Shown: positions 7,771-16,707 of the stretch, piece after piece
Layout of the letters: each line of letters begins with the position of its first letter
Numbering within the stretch: position 1 is the first letter of the stretch
Origin: Acidobacteriota bacterium
GTDB lineage: Bacteria > Acidobacteriota > Blastocatellia > Pyrinomonadales > Pyrinomonadaceae
Assembly (NCBI GenBank): GCA_020199775.1
Contig: JAIVJZ010000002.1
Span: 218,362 to 282,361, forward strand
Length of the DNA: 64,000 nt
Direction: 5' to 3'
Notes under the pieces: model-generated
What the model was told of the DNA's origin: nothing
What the model saw: only the letters and a program-made list of their open reading frames with translations
Database searches by the model: none
Position numbers and translations under genes: made by a program

Positions 7771-10752
7771 ATGAGACTCTTGAAAACCCCCTTCTCGCTT
7801 CTTCCACAATTGAAATTTTACGCGACGTGCGGACTCGCTTTCGCGCTCGCGCTCGGCTGCTTCGCCGCGCGTCAGGCACACGCGCGGAAGCCCGCGGCGG
7901 CGGCCGCCGCTACGAAGCCCGCCGGTGAGCGCGCCCGGTTTGAAGTCATCGAAGACTTATCCGAATCGCTCGCCAACGATCTGCTCGAATTGTCCCTCGC
8001 CACGCGCGACCGCGACCTCGAACGCACGGCGCAGTTCTTCCCCGCCAAGCTCAACGCCGCGTCTTACCCGGCGCGCCCGCAGCCGCTCAAGGATTCCGTC
8101 AAGTGGGTGAAGACGCACGACTGGGCGACGAGCACGGCGGAGAGCGTGGCGAGCGCGAACAAGACTCTGCGCCAGATCGGGAAGGAAGAGTTTCTCGCCG
8201 ACTGGGCGCAGTTCCTCGCGCACTTCTCCGAGATCGAAGACTCGCGCTTCAAAGTCAAAGAGGCCAACTTCGACGAGGGCGCGCAGGCCGTAGCGGGCGC
8301 GAAAGAGCCAACGGCCGTCGTCGGCGCGACGGGCAAGGCGCGCGTGGCCTTCTACGTCATCGGGCGCGACACGGAGGGCAAACGCGAATGGGCGCGCGGC
8401 GTCGCCAACGTCGTGGTGCGCTACGACGCGTCGAACCGCTGGCAGTTCGATTCGTTCTCGCTCGCCTCGCTCGATTCGATGGTGGCGACGAGCGATCTCT
8501 TCTCGGAAGTGGCGATTCCGGCGGGCGTCGGCGCGAGCCTCCCGGCGTTCGGCTCGGCGGGCAACGGCGGCTTCGTCTGGCACGGCGCGGCGGCCTCGGA
8601 TTTCAACCGCGACGGCCTGATCGACCTCTTCGTCACCGCGCCCGCGCGCAACTTCCTGTACCTGAACGACGGCAAGGGACGCTTCACGGACGCCTCGGAC
8701 GCGGCCGGGGTGAAACTGCTGGCGACCGGCGTCGCCCCGCTCGTCTTCGACTACGACAACGACGGCGACTCGGACGTGTTCGTCTCGAACGTCGGCGCGC
8801 AGGTGCTCTTCGAGAATCGCCTCGTGCCCGACGGCAAGTTGGAGTTTCGCGACGTGTCGCAGGAGTCGGGCGTCGGCGGACTGACGGCCATCGGCTTCAG
8901 CGCGGTCGCGGGCGACGTGAACTCGGACGGGCGACAGGACATCTACGTCACCTCCTACAACCGCTACGGGCAGATCACGCCCGACTCGTGGTTTCGCGCG
9001 ACGAACGGCACGCCGAACCTGTTGCTCGTCAACCAGCCCGACGGCACGTTCAAGGAAGAGGCGAAGCGTTGGGGCGTGGACGACAGCCGCTGGAGTTATG
9101 CGGCCGCCTTCGCAGACGTAAACTCGGACGGCCGCATCGATCTCTACGTCGCCAACGATTTCGGCGAGAAGGCGATGTTCATCAATCAGGGCGACAAGTT
9201 CACGGACGAGGCGCGCGAGCGCGGCGTGCTCGACCCCGGCAACGGCATGGGCGTCTCCTTCGGCGACTACAACAACGACGGCCTTCTGGACGTGCACGCC
9301 TCGAACATGTCTTCGACGGCGGGCAACCGCATTCTCGCGCGTCTCTTCCCGAACCAGAGCCCGAAGGAGAACGTCCTGAAGAAACTCGCGGCGGGCAACA
9401 ACCTCTTCGAGAATCAGGGCGGCGGGAACTTCAAAGATGTGACTTCGGAGGTCGGCGGCTTCGGCGGCGGCTGGGCGTGGGGCGGCGGCTTCATAGATTT
9501 CGACAACGACGGCTGGGAAGACATCTACACGCCGAACGGTTTCATTTCGGGCAAGTCCATGAAGGACACTTGAAGCCACTTCTGGCGTCAGGTCGTGACG
9601 CAAAAAAATGATGGCCGGGACGAGAAGGGCGCGCTGCGCACGGATCAGACGCAGTTGATGTTCGGCGAGGGCTTTTCCTTCAGCGGCTACGAACGCGACC
9701 CGCTCTATCTGAATCTGGGCACGAAGAAGTTTATGGACATCTCCGGCGTCTCCGGCATCGACTCGATCACGGACGGGCGCGCGGGCGTCTTCGCAGACTT
9801 CGACAACGACGGCGACCTCGACGTGTTTTCGACGACGATTCAGGGTCAGGCTCACCTGCTCTTTCGCAACAACGTCGGGCAGGGAAACAACTGGCTGCGC
9901 GTCGCGCTCGAAGGAAACGCGCGCACGGGGCGCGACGCTTTCAGCGCAATCGTCCGCGTCAAGACTTCCGCAGGCACGCTCACGAAGATCAAGGACGGCG
10001 GTACGGGTTTCATCTCGCAGCACGACCCGCGCCTCCTGTTCGGGCTGGGCAAAGACGAGCGCGCCGAGTGGATCGAAGTGACGTGGCCGCACGGCAAGGT
10101 CGAGCGGTTCGCGGGCGAGGCCAAAGCGGGGACGACGCTGTTGCTGCGCGAGGGCGCGGGGCGCGCAGAGGCGGTGACGCCCGCGCGCGCGAATCTGCCC
10201 GACCCGTTGACGCGCACCGAGGCGTTCGCACAGGGATTGAAGATCAAGGTCGGGCAGTTGATGCCGGAACTGGCGTTGCAGCCCGTGGGTCGCGTCGCCA
10301 CCTCTCTGCGTAAGCAGTTGAAGCCCGGCCGCCGCGCGCTCGTCAACGTCTGGGCGACGTGGTGCACGCCGTGCGCCGCCGAGATGCCCGAACTGGAAAA
10401 ACTGCGCGCCCCCCTGGCCGCGCGCGGCATCGACTTGATCGGTTTGAACGTGGACAGCGACCCCGTGGCCGACGTGGGCGGCTTCATCAAGGCGCATCGC
10501 GTGCAGTATCCGAACTACCTCGGCGGCGTGCAGGCGATTGAGAGCCTGTACGCGACCGACGAACTCTCCGTGCCGATGTCGCTCATCGTGAACGACAAGG
10601 GCATCGTGACGGAGATCATTCCCGGCTGGTCTGCCGAGACGCGCAAGCGTTTCAGCGTGCTCGCGGGCGAAGGCGGCAACGGCGCAGGCGTCAGCGCGGC
10701 CGACCCTCCTGCGGCGGCGACGAAAACCCGTCAGCGCACGAACCGTCGCTGA
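7771..10752 (+). CDS. Candidate exported selenoprotein: FG-GAP/ASPIC propeller fused to TlpA-like thioredoxin (TGA = Sec)
   Basis: One reading frame of 993 residues interrupted only by TGA at 9571-9573 (residue 601). Frame and homology are unbroken across it: upstream ends DFDNDGWEDIYTPNGFISG..KDT and downstream continues SHFWRQVVT, then the next propeller blades (GYERDPLYLN, DFDNDGDLDVF). Order: signal peptide (residues 1-40); N-terminal ~200 residues of unknown fold; eight DxDxDGxxD loops at about 278-680; ASPIC/UnbV domain at about 735-790 (ISQHDPRLLFGLG); TlpA/redoxin domain with WATWCTPC (Cys865, Cys868). A SECIS-like hairpin starts 11 nt after the TGA. Without readthrough, the second half would lack signal peptide and propeller start. 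A simple nonsense mutation is the alternative. The GTG at 9595 that would open the second half lies inside the hairpin. Confidence 0.8.
9585..9601 (+). promoter_or_regulatory. SECIS-like hairpin after in-frame TGA (propeller/thioredoxin gene)
   Basis: GCGTCA (9585-9590), loop GGTCG (9591-9595), TGACGC (9596-9601): a perfect 6-bp stem with a G-G-U-C loop. Seventeen bases separate the TGA (9571-9573) from the loop, within the 16-37 nt range described for bacterial SECIS elements. The apical GGUC resembles the E. coli fdhF SECIS loop, the SelB contact. Confidence 0.75.
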
Positions 10753-10818
10753 ACGCCATCGCCGCCCACGCGCGCCGGGATTTTCGCAAGGCGGGTGAAA
10801 CCTGATAAAGGAGAACCT

Positions 10819-11337
10819 ATGAGTAAAATGAGACATCATCGCACGGCGGTTTTGTTCGTGCTCTGTGCTGTCTTCGCCGCGCTTCCGACTGTCGTCGCGG
10901 CGCAAGCGCCCGTCGTTCTCAGCGGCGCGCAACTCGCGCGCATCGTGCCCGCGGGTTTCTTCTTCGAAGGGCAGAGCGCGCCCACGCAGATGCGTAACGC
11001 GGTGGCCGCGCGTTTCGGCGCGAAGCAGCATGTCGTCGCCGGGATGGTCGATACCTCCGGCTACTCGGCCGACGTGCGCTCCCGCTACGAAGGCTTCTTC
11101 ATCGTAGACACGCCCATGATCGTCGGCGGGCAGGAACTCGCCACCGGCGCATACGGCTTCGGCTTCGTGGAAAACAACCGGTTCACCATCTCGGACGTGG
11201 GCGGCACGCAAATGTTCACCGTCAACACGGAGCCTGACCGGAACTTGCGACGACCGCGCCCGTTGATGTTGACGCGCGGCGCGGGCGGCGTGCGGCTCTA
11301 CAGCGGCCAGCGTTTCGTGACGATCACTTTGAGGTGA
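10819..11337 (+). CDS. Exported hypothetical protein
   Basis: 172-aa protein with an N-terminal signal peptide (about residues 1-28, ending VVAAQAP) and no transmembrane segment after it. A strong Shine-Dalgarno AAAGGAG lies 7 bases before ATG 10819. The mature part is beta-rich and Gly/Val-rich with no cysteine; no recognised motif. It follows the candidate selenoprotein by 66 bp on the same strand and may be co-transcribed. Function not recognised; a role beside the propeller protein in the cell envelope is only contextual. Confidence 0.75.
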   Translation: MSKMRHHRTAVLFVLCAVFAALPTVVAAQAPVVLSGAQLARIVPAGFFFEGQSAPTQMRNAVAARFGAKQHVVAGMVDTSGYSADVRSRYEGFFIVDTPMIVGGQELATGAYGFGFVENNRFTISDVGGTQMFTVNTEPDRNLRRPRPLMLTRGAGGVRLYSGQRFVTITLR

Positions 11338-11381
11338 CCGGTTCGTCTCCGCCCGGCGGCAGCGCGCGGGGCGGCAAATTT

Positions 11382-11482
11382 TTAACGCAGAGAGGGCGCA
11401 GAGGAGTGTGGACGCGGGGGTGCGGAGATTGAGCTTTTCTTCGTGCCCTTTGCCTCGACGTTTCCTGCGCCCTCCGCGTTAA
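11382..11482. terminator. Intergenic imperfect palindrome (AACGCAGAG/GCGCCCTC type)
   Basis: Arms at about 11382-11405 and 11461-11482 are near reverse complements built on TTAACGC, GGGCGCAG and CCTGCGCCC. Sits between the exported hypothetical gene and the TPR/propeller gene. Similar palindromes occur at other gene ends in this window (e.g. 61871-61911). Probably a terminator or repeat-derived structure. Confidence 0.5.
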
Positions 11483-11558
11483 CGAACACTGTCGGGCGGC
11501 ACTCAAACGTGCGTCGCTCTCAACGATTTCGCAACGCGCCCCGTATAAAAAAACTTTC

Positions 11559-14500
11559 GTGCCGAAACTTCGTCTCTTCATCGCAATCGCCGCCTCGCTC
11601 GCCGCGCTGGCGCTCATCGCGCCGCGTCCGGCGCGTCACACGACAAAGGTTTTCGCGCAAGCAGCAGCAGCGCAGAGTGCGGCCGACGCGCGCGAGGCCG
11701 CCTACCGCGCCAACAATCTCGGCGTCGCCCTGCTCGAACAGTTCAAACACGCGGAAGGCGCGGAGCAGTTTCGCCGCGCCCTCAAACTCGACCCGCAACT
11801 CGCGCTCGCGCACATCAATCTGGCCGTCGCGCTCTACAACGTGCCCGACGCGGACGCCGCCGCGCGCGCCGCCGCAAATGCCCTCGCCCTCGCGCCCGGC
11901 GCGCCGCAGCCGCTCTACATCCAAGCCCTCGTCGCGCGCTCGCGTAATCAAACGGACGAGGCCGTCGCCGCCTTTCGCCGCGTGCTCGAAATCGACCCGC
12001 GCGACACGGGCGCGAACGTCAATCTCGGCCAACTCCACGCGCAGCAGCGCAACTACGCCGAAGCCGAGCGCGCCTTCCGCGCCGCGCTCGACTCGGAGCC
12101 TTACAACACCACCGCGCTCTACGGTCTGGCGAACGCCCTGTTGCGCTCTCACGGGCGCGAAGAAGGCCAGAGGCTGTTGCAGCAGTTTCAAAGTTTGCGC
12201 CAGAGCGGCGCGGGCACGAGCATCGGCACGAACTATCTCGAACAGGGACGCTACGCCGAAGCCGTCACCTCGACGGGCGCGGAGGCCGGACTCGTCGAAC
12301 GCCGGACACCCGAAGTAACTTTCAACGACGCGACCGCTCACGCCTTGCCCGCCCCGTCACCCGCGCCGCGCGCCGCCCCCGCGACGAGGCGAACGACGCG
12401 CGCTGCTTCCGCACCGCCGCGCGCCGTGGCATCGCCCCGCGCCGGTAGTTCGAGCGTAGACGGCCTGCTCGACTTCGACCCGCTCGTCGCGCGCATCGGC
12501 GGCGGCGCGACGTTGTTCGATTTCGACGGCGACGGCGATCTCGACCTTTTTGAAATCGCGCCTGCCGGGCAGAAACTTTACCGCAACGACGGCGGCAAGT
12601 TCGTTGATGTCACGAATGCTTCCGGCGCGTTGGCGTCGGGGGCGGACGCGGGCGGCATGGTCGCGGTCGCGGGCGATTACGACAACGACTCGCGCGCCGA
12701 TCTGTTCGTGCTCGGCGGCGGTCGCATCGCGCTCTACCACAACGACGGCGCGGGGAAATTTTCCGACGCGACCGCCGCCGCCGCCACAGGCATCGCGCCA
12801 TATCCTTACGTCTCCGTCTCCGCCGCCTTCGCCGACCTCGACCACGACGGCGACCTCGACCTCTTTATCGCCGGTTACGCCGACCTGACGAGGTTGAACT
12901 TTCCGGCGCGTGCGCCCGAAAACTCCGGCGGCAAGCCCCGGACTCAGGAGTTAACTTCCGCGCCCGCGCCGAATCGTTTGCTGCGCAACAACGGCAACGG
13001 CACTTTCACGGACATCACGGCGGCGGCCAAAGTCGCGGGCGGCGCGGGTCGGGCGGTGGCCGTCGTCCCCACCGATTATGACAACCGCCGCGACGTTGAT
13101 CTGCTCGTTGTCAACTACGAGGGCCCGCCCGCGCTCTACCGCAACCTGCGCGACGGCTCGTTTCGCGACGTGGCGCGCGAGGCCGGGTTAGACGTGAAGG
13201 GGCGTTTCCTCTGCGCCGCGGCGGGCGACGTGAACAAGGACGGCTATACGGATTTCTTCTTCGGCGCGGACAAGGCGGCGGGCACGTTCGCCCTGAGCGA
13301 CGGGCGGGGTCGTTTCAAAATCACAACTGCGCCCGCCGACACCGTGGGCGTGTCCGTCGCACAGTTTCTCGACTACGACAACGACGGGTTGCTCGACCTG
13401 TTGACGGTCTCACCGAACGGCGCGCGCCTCTGGCGCAACCTCGGCGACGAGTGGTTGGAGGTGAGCGCACGCGCCGTCGCGCAGGCGTTTCGCCGGAACG
13501 TCTCGACGAATCAGGGCGAGGGTTTTCGGCGCGTCCTCGCTTCCGCCGACTTGGACGGCGACGGCGACACCGATTTCATCGTGCGCGACGCGGCGGGCAA
13601 TTTGCGTTTCGGTCGCAACGACGGCGGCAACCGCAACCGCTCGCTCGGCGTGCGGCTCGCCGGGCGTGTGAGTAACCGTGGCGGCGTGGAGTCGAAGGTC
13701 GAGATGCGCGCGGGCAGCCTTTGGCAGAAGTTGGAAGTTTACGCCGCCGCGCCCGCGCCCGCGCCCGCCGATCTCGTCTTCGGTTTGGGAAGGCGCGAGC
13801 GCGCGGACGCGGTGCGCGTGCTGTGGCCTTCGGGCACGGTGCAGTCGGAGACGGAGTTTCCCGTCGTGACGACGTCGGCGGGCGTCGTCGGCGAAAGGCC
13901 GAAGGATGAGCCGCGCCGTGCGGCGTCGGCCGTGAGCGCGACGCTGACCGTCACGGAACTTGACCGCAAGCCCTCTTCGTGTCCTTACCTGTTCGCGTGG
14001 AACGGCGAGCAATTCGAGTTCGTCACGGATTTCATGGGTGGCGGCGAACTAGGCTACTGGGTCGCGCCGGGCGTGCGCGCCGCGCCCGACCCGGACGAGT
14101 ATGTGCGTATTCGCGGCGACGCGTTGAAGCCGCGCGACGGGCGTTACGAATTGCGCGTGACGAACGAACTCGAAGAAGTTCTCTTCATGGACAAACTGCA
14201 ACTCGTCGCCGTCGCGCACGCGGAAGGCGTGGAAGTTTATCCCGGCGAGGGACTCGGCAGCCCGCTCGCCTCGAAGTTTCAACTGTTCGCCACGCGCGAC
14301 GCGCGCCCGCCGCGCTCCGCGCGCGACGAACACGGGCACGACGTAGGCGCGCGCATCGCAAGACTCGACCGCAGCTACCCCGACGACTTCGCGCTCGAAC
14401 CCATTCGCGGCTACGCCGCCGAGCATGCGCTGACGCTCGATCTAGGCGATGTCGAACGCGCCCGAACCGGCGCGCGAAAGGGAAGCGCGGGCAGGGCACG

Positions 14501-15314
14501 GGAGCGGACGCGCCTGCTGCTCACGGGCTGGACGGATTACGCTTTCTCAAGCGACAACATCGCCGCCGCGCAGCGCGGCCTCGGTCTGCGCCCGCCCGCG
14601 CTGCAAGTGAAAGACGCGCGCGGCCGCTGGCGCACGGTCATCGAAAGCATCGGCGTGCCCGTCGGTCGGCCGCAAACAGTCGTCGTCGATCTCACGGGGA
14701 AATTTCTTTCGCCCCGGCGTGAAGTGCGTATCGTCACGAACATGCGCATCTACTGGGATCAGATTTTGGTTGACGTGTCGGGCGCGGCGTCGCCCACGCA
14801 CTTGACGCGGCTCGCGCCCCTCGGCGCGGACTTGCGCTGGCGCGGCTTCTCGGCGCAAACGTCGCCCGACGGGCGCGAGCCTTATCTCTACGATTACGCG
14901 CGCGTCGCATCGGCTTCGCCGTGGAAAGTCTTCACGGGTCGCTACACGCGCGAGGGCGACGTGCGCGAGTTGGTGCGTGCGGCGGATGACATGTTCGTCG
15001 TCTCGCTCCCCGGCGATGAGTTATCGCTCTCGTTCGACGCGGACGCGCTCGCGCCCCTGCCGCGCGGCTGGACGCGCACGTTCCTGCTCTACGTCGACGG
15101 CTACAGCAAAGAGATGGACATCAACTCGGCCAGCCCCGAACAGGTCGCGCCGCTTCCGTTCCGACGCATGAGGGAATACCCCTACAAGTGGCCGGACTCG
15201 TACCCGCAGACGCCCGCGCACCTCGATTATCTCGAACGTTACAACACGCGCGTCGTCGTCGCGCCGCTGCCCCAACTGATAGGGGAAGGGGAAAGGGGGA
15301 AGGGGGAAAGGTAA
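11559..15314 (+). CDS. TPR - FG-GAP - ASPIC/UnbV multidomain exported protein
   Basis: 1251 aa, GTG start. Signal peptide at residues 1-34 (ending KVFAQ), five or so TPR units at about 40-230 (NNLGVALLEQ, ALAHINLAVALYN, GANVNLGQLHAQQRNYAEAERAF), an Ala/Pro/Arg-rich linker, then FG-GAP calcium loops (DFDGDGDLDLF, DYDNDSRADLF, DLDHDGDLDLF, DVNKDGYTDFF, DYDNDGLLDLL, DLDGDGDTDFI) and an ASPIC-like segment ending in LWPSGTVQ near 770. The last ~450 residues form a separate beta-rich region starting SSCPYLFAWNGEQFEF. No selenocysteine or CxxC. The final eight or so residues (GEGERGKGER) are encoded by the arm of a palindromic repeat, so the C-terminus was probably extended into it. The same-strand neighbour is a nitrilase. 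Confidence 0.85.
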   Translation: MPKLRLFIAIAASLAALALIAPRPARHTTKVFAQAAAAQSAADAREAAYRANNLGVALLEQFKHAEGAEQFRRALKLDPQLALAHINLAVALYNVPDADAAARAAANALALAPGAPQPLYIQALVARSRNQTDEAVAAFRRVLEIDPRDTGANVNLGQLHAQQRNYAEAERAFRAALDSEPYNTTALYGLANALLRSHGREEGQRLLQQFQSLRQSGAGTSIGTNYLEQGRYAEAVTSTGAEAGLVERRTPEVTFNDATAHALPAPSPAPRAAPATRRTTRAASAPPRAVASPRAGSSSVDGLLDFDPLVARIGGGATLFDFDGDGDLDLFEIAPAGQKLYRNDGGKFVDVTNASGALASGADAGGMVAVAGDYDNDSRADLFVLGGGRIALYHNDGAGKFSDATAAAATGIAPYPYVSVSAAFADLDHDGDLDLFIAGYADLTRLNFPARAPENSGGKPRTQELTSAPAPNRLLRNNGNGTFTDITAAAKVAGGAGRAVAVVPTDYDNRRDVDLLVVNYEGPPALYRNLRDGSFRDVAREAGLDVKGRFLCAAAGDVNKDGYTDFFFGADKAAGTFALSDGRGRFKITTAPADTVGVSVAQFLDYDNDGLLDLLTVSPNGARLWRNLGDEWLEVSARAVAQAFRRNVSTNQGEGFRRVLASADLDGDGDTDFIVRDAAGNLRFGRNDGGNRNRSLGVRLAGRVSNRGGVESKVEMRAGSLWQKLEVYAAAPAPAPADLVFGLGRRERADAVRVLWPSGTVQSETEFPVVTTSAGVVGERPKDEPRRAASAVSATLTVTELDRKPSSCPYLFAWNGEQFEFVTDFMGGGELGYWVAPGVRAAPDPDEYVRIRGDALKPRDGRYELRVTNELEEVLFMDKLQLVAVAHAEGVEVYPGEGLGSPLASKFQLFATRDARPPRSARDEHGHDVGARIARLDRSYPDDFALEPIRGYAAEHALTLDLGDVERARTGARKGSAGRARERTRLLLTGWTDYAFSSDNIAAAQRGLGLRPPALQVKDARGRWRTVIESIGVPVGRPQTVVVDLTGKFLSPRREVRIVTNMRIYWDQILVDVSGAASPTHLTRLAPLGADLRWRGFSAQTSPDGREPYLYDYARVASASPWKVFTGRYTREGDVRELVRAADDMFVVSLPGDELSLSFDADALAPLPRGWTRTFLLYVDGYSKEMDINSASPEQVAPLPFRRMREYPYKWPDSYPQTPAHLDYLERYNTRVVVAPLPQLIGEGERGKGER

Positions 15315-15371
15315 AGAAGACAACGAAGGGTGTACTTTCTTTCCTTTACCCTTTACCCCTTCCCCTTTCAC
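15281..15371. terminator. Purine/pyrimidine palindrome at gene end
   Basis: Left arm of GGGGAA/GGGAAAGG repeats (15281-15319) and right arm of CCTTTACCC/CCCCTTCCCC (15340-15370) pair imperfectly. The left arm overlaps the stop codon of the preceding gene. The same sequence family gives a near-perfect palindrome at 54659-54740. Confidence 0.55.
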
Positions 15372-15382
15372 CAGATGCTTTT

Positions 15383-16408
15383 ATGAACCACATACGTTAT
15401 TCCGTCGCCGCCTGTCAGGTTGATCAGCCGAACCCGGTCGAGCGGCGTGAGATGCGACGCAACACCGAACGGATGTTGTCGCTGATCGATTCGGCCGTGG
15501 CGGGCGCGGCTCCGTTTCTGCCGGTGCGGCTCGTCGTCTTCCCGGAGTTCGCGCACGCCGCGCCGGTCTTCCCGACGCTCGAAGAGTTGCGCCGGAAGTT
15601 GGCCGTGCCCATCCCGAACGAGCACACCGAACTGCTGGAGCAAAAGGCGCGCGCGCACGGCATCTACATCCAGAGCGGCTCGATGCTGGAAGTCGATCCG
15701 AAGTGGCCCACTGCCGTCTTCAACACGACGTGCCTCATCGGGCCGGAGGGCATCCTCTACAAATACCGCAAGGTGAACACGTGGATTCCTTACGAGGTGC
15801 ACACCAGCCCGCACGATCTCGCGGGCTACGACGAGCCGCTCTTTCCCGTGGCCGACACCGAGATTGGAAAGATCGGCTGCGCCATCTGTTACGACTGGCT
15901 GTTCCCCGAAGCTATCCGCCAACTCGCCGCCAACGGCGCGGAAATTCTGGTGCGCGTCTCGGCTTACATGGACCCGTGGGGCGCGACCGAGCCGATGGAT
16001 TGGTGGACGATCATCAACCGCTGCCGCGCGTTGGAAAATACGGCCTACGTCGTCGCCGCCAATCAGGGCGCGAGCCTCAGACACTACCCCCCTTATTCTT
16101 GGCCGGGCGGCAGTCAGGTGGTTGACTTCGACGGCCGACTTCTGGCGCAGGCCTCGCCGGGGCCAGGAGAGCGCATCGTCGTCGCGCCGCTCGACATCTC
16201 CGCGCTCAGGCACGAACGCGCTGCCCGCCGCGGCCATCACATGCTCGCGCACCTGCGCACGGAGGCTTACCCCGTCTACTCCGCGCACAACTACCCGCCC
16301 CGCCGTGCCGCCGATACAGGCGAAGCGGACGCGCCGCTTTCTTATGAGACGAACAACGAGTTGATCGAAGCGTCGAAGCGGGGGCTGGATGTTTCCGGCC
16401 GCGAGTAG
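15383..16408 (+). CDS. Nitrilase-superfamily carbon-nitrogen hydrolase
   Basis: 341-aa amidohydrolase of the nitrilase fold, cytoplasmic (no signal). The catalytic triad is readable: Glu55 in VVFPEFAHA, Lys130 in YKYRKVNTW and Cys169 in GCAICYDWLFPEA. Such enzymes hydrolyse amides or nitriles; the large insert pattern and the HYPPYSWPGGSQVVD stretch suggest an amidase or carbamoylase rather than a true nitrilase, but the substrate cannot be read from sequence. The ATG at 15383 is chosen; the upstream open frame runs back through the previous gene's palindrome. No obvious pathway partner beside it. Confidence 0.87.
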   Translation: MNHIRYSVAACQVDQPNPVERREMRRNTERMLSLIDSAVAGAAPFLPVRLVVFPEFAHAAPVFPTLEELRRKLAVPIPNEHTELLEQKARAHGIYIQSGSMLEVDPKWPTAVFNTTCLIGPEGILYKYRKVNTWIPYEVHTSPHDLAGYDEPLFPVADTEIGKIGCAICYDWLFPEAIRQLAANGAEILVRVSAYMDPWGATEPMDWWTIINRCRALENTAYVVAANQGASLRHYPPYSWPGGSQVVDFDGRLLAQASPGPGERIVVAPLDISALRHERAARRGHHMLAHLRTEAYPVYSAHNYPPRRAADTGEADAPLSYETNNELIEASKRGLDVSGRE

Positions 16409-16490
16409 GATTTAAACGCGCCGGTCGCCGTCGCCGCGCGGCTTTCGGCGTGAGTCGGAGGCCGCGCCCGGCGTCCGTGGCAAAAACGAA

Positions 16491-16519
16491 TTGACAGGGA
16501 AGTGAATTTGTATTAAAAA
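16491..16519 (+). promoter_or_regulatory. Candidate sigma-70 promoter upstream of TonB receptor
   Basis: A perfect TTGACA (16491-16496) is followed after 14-17 bases by an AT-rich block TATTAAAAAA containing possible -10 hexamers. It lies in the 299-bp gap before the TonB receptor gene, about 190 bp from its ATG. The -10 match is weak; prediction only. Nothing else is seen in this gap. Confidence 0.4.
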
Positions 16520-16707
16520 ATCTTCGTTCGGGCAAGCAACAAACCGTCCTTTTCGCACGTCCGACTTTATCAAACAGGCTAAGTTTTCTCGCCAAGAGTT
16601 GTTTTTCTCAATAAACCGTCAGGCGCGCTCATGTCTTATCCAAGCCTCGAATGCGCCCCGCGAGCAGCAACTTGCCGGCATCTCCACAGGAACAAGAGGC
16701 CCAGTCT

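Noticed and set aside
9595..10752. Second half of the propeller protein as an independent gene with GTG start
   Set aside because: The GTG lies inside the hairpin, there is no ribosome site, and the piece would begin in the middle of a propeller with no signal peptide; it is in the same frame as the upstream half.
7957..11211. 1084-aa antisense ORF opposite the propeller/thioredoxin gene
   Set aside because: A GC-rich shadow: the sense strand has clear domains and the antisense has none.
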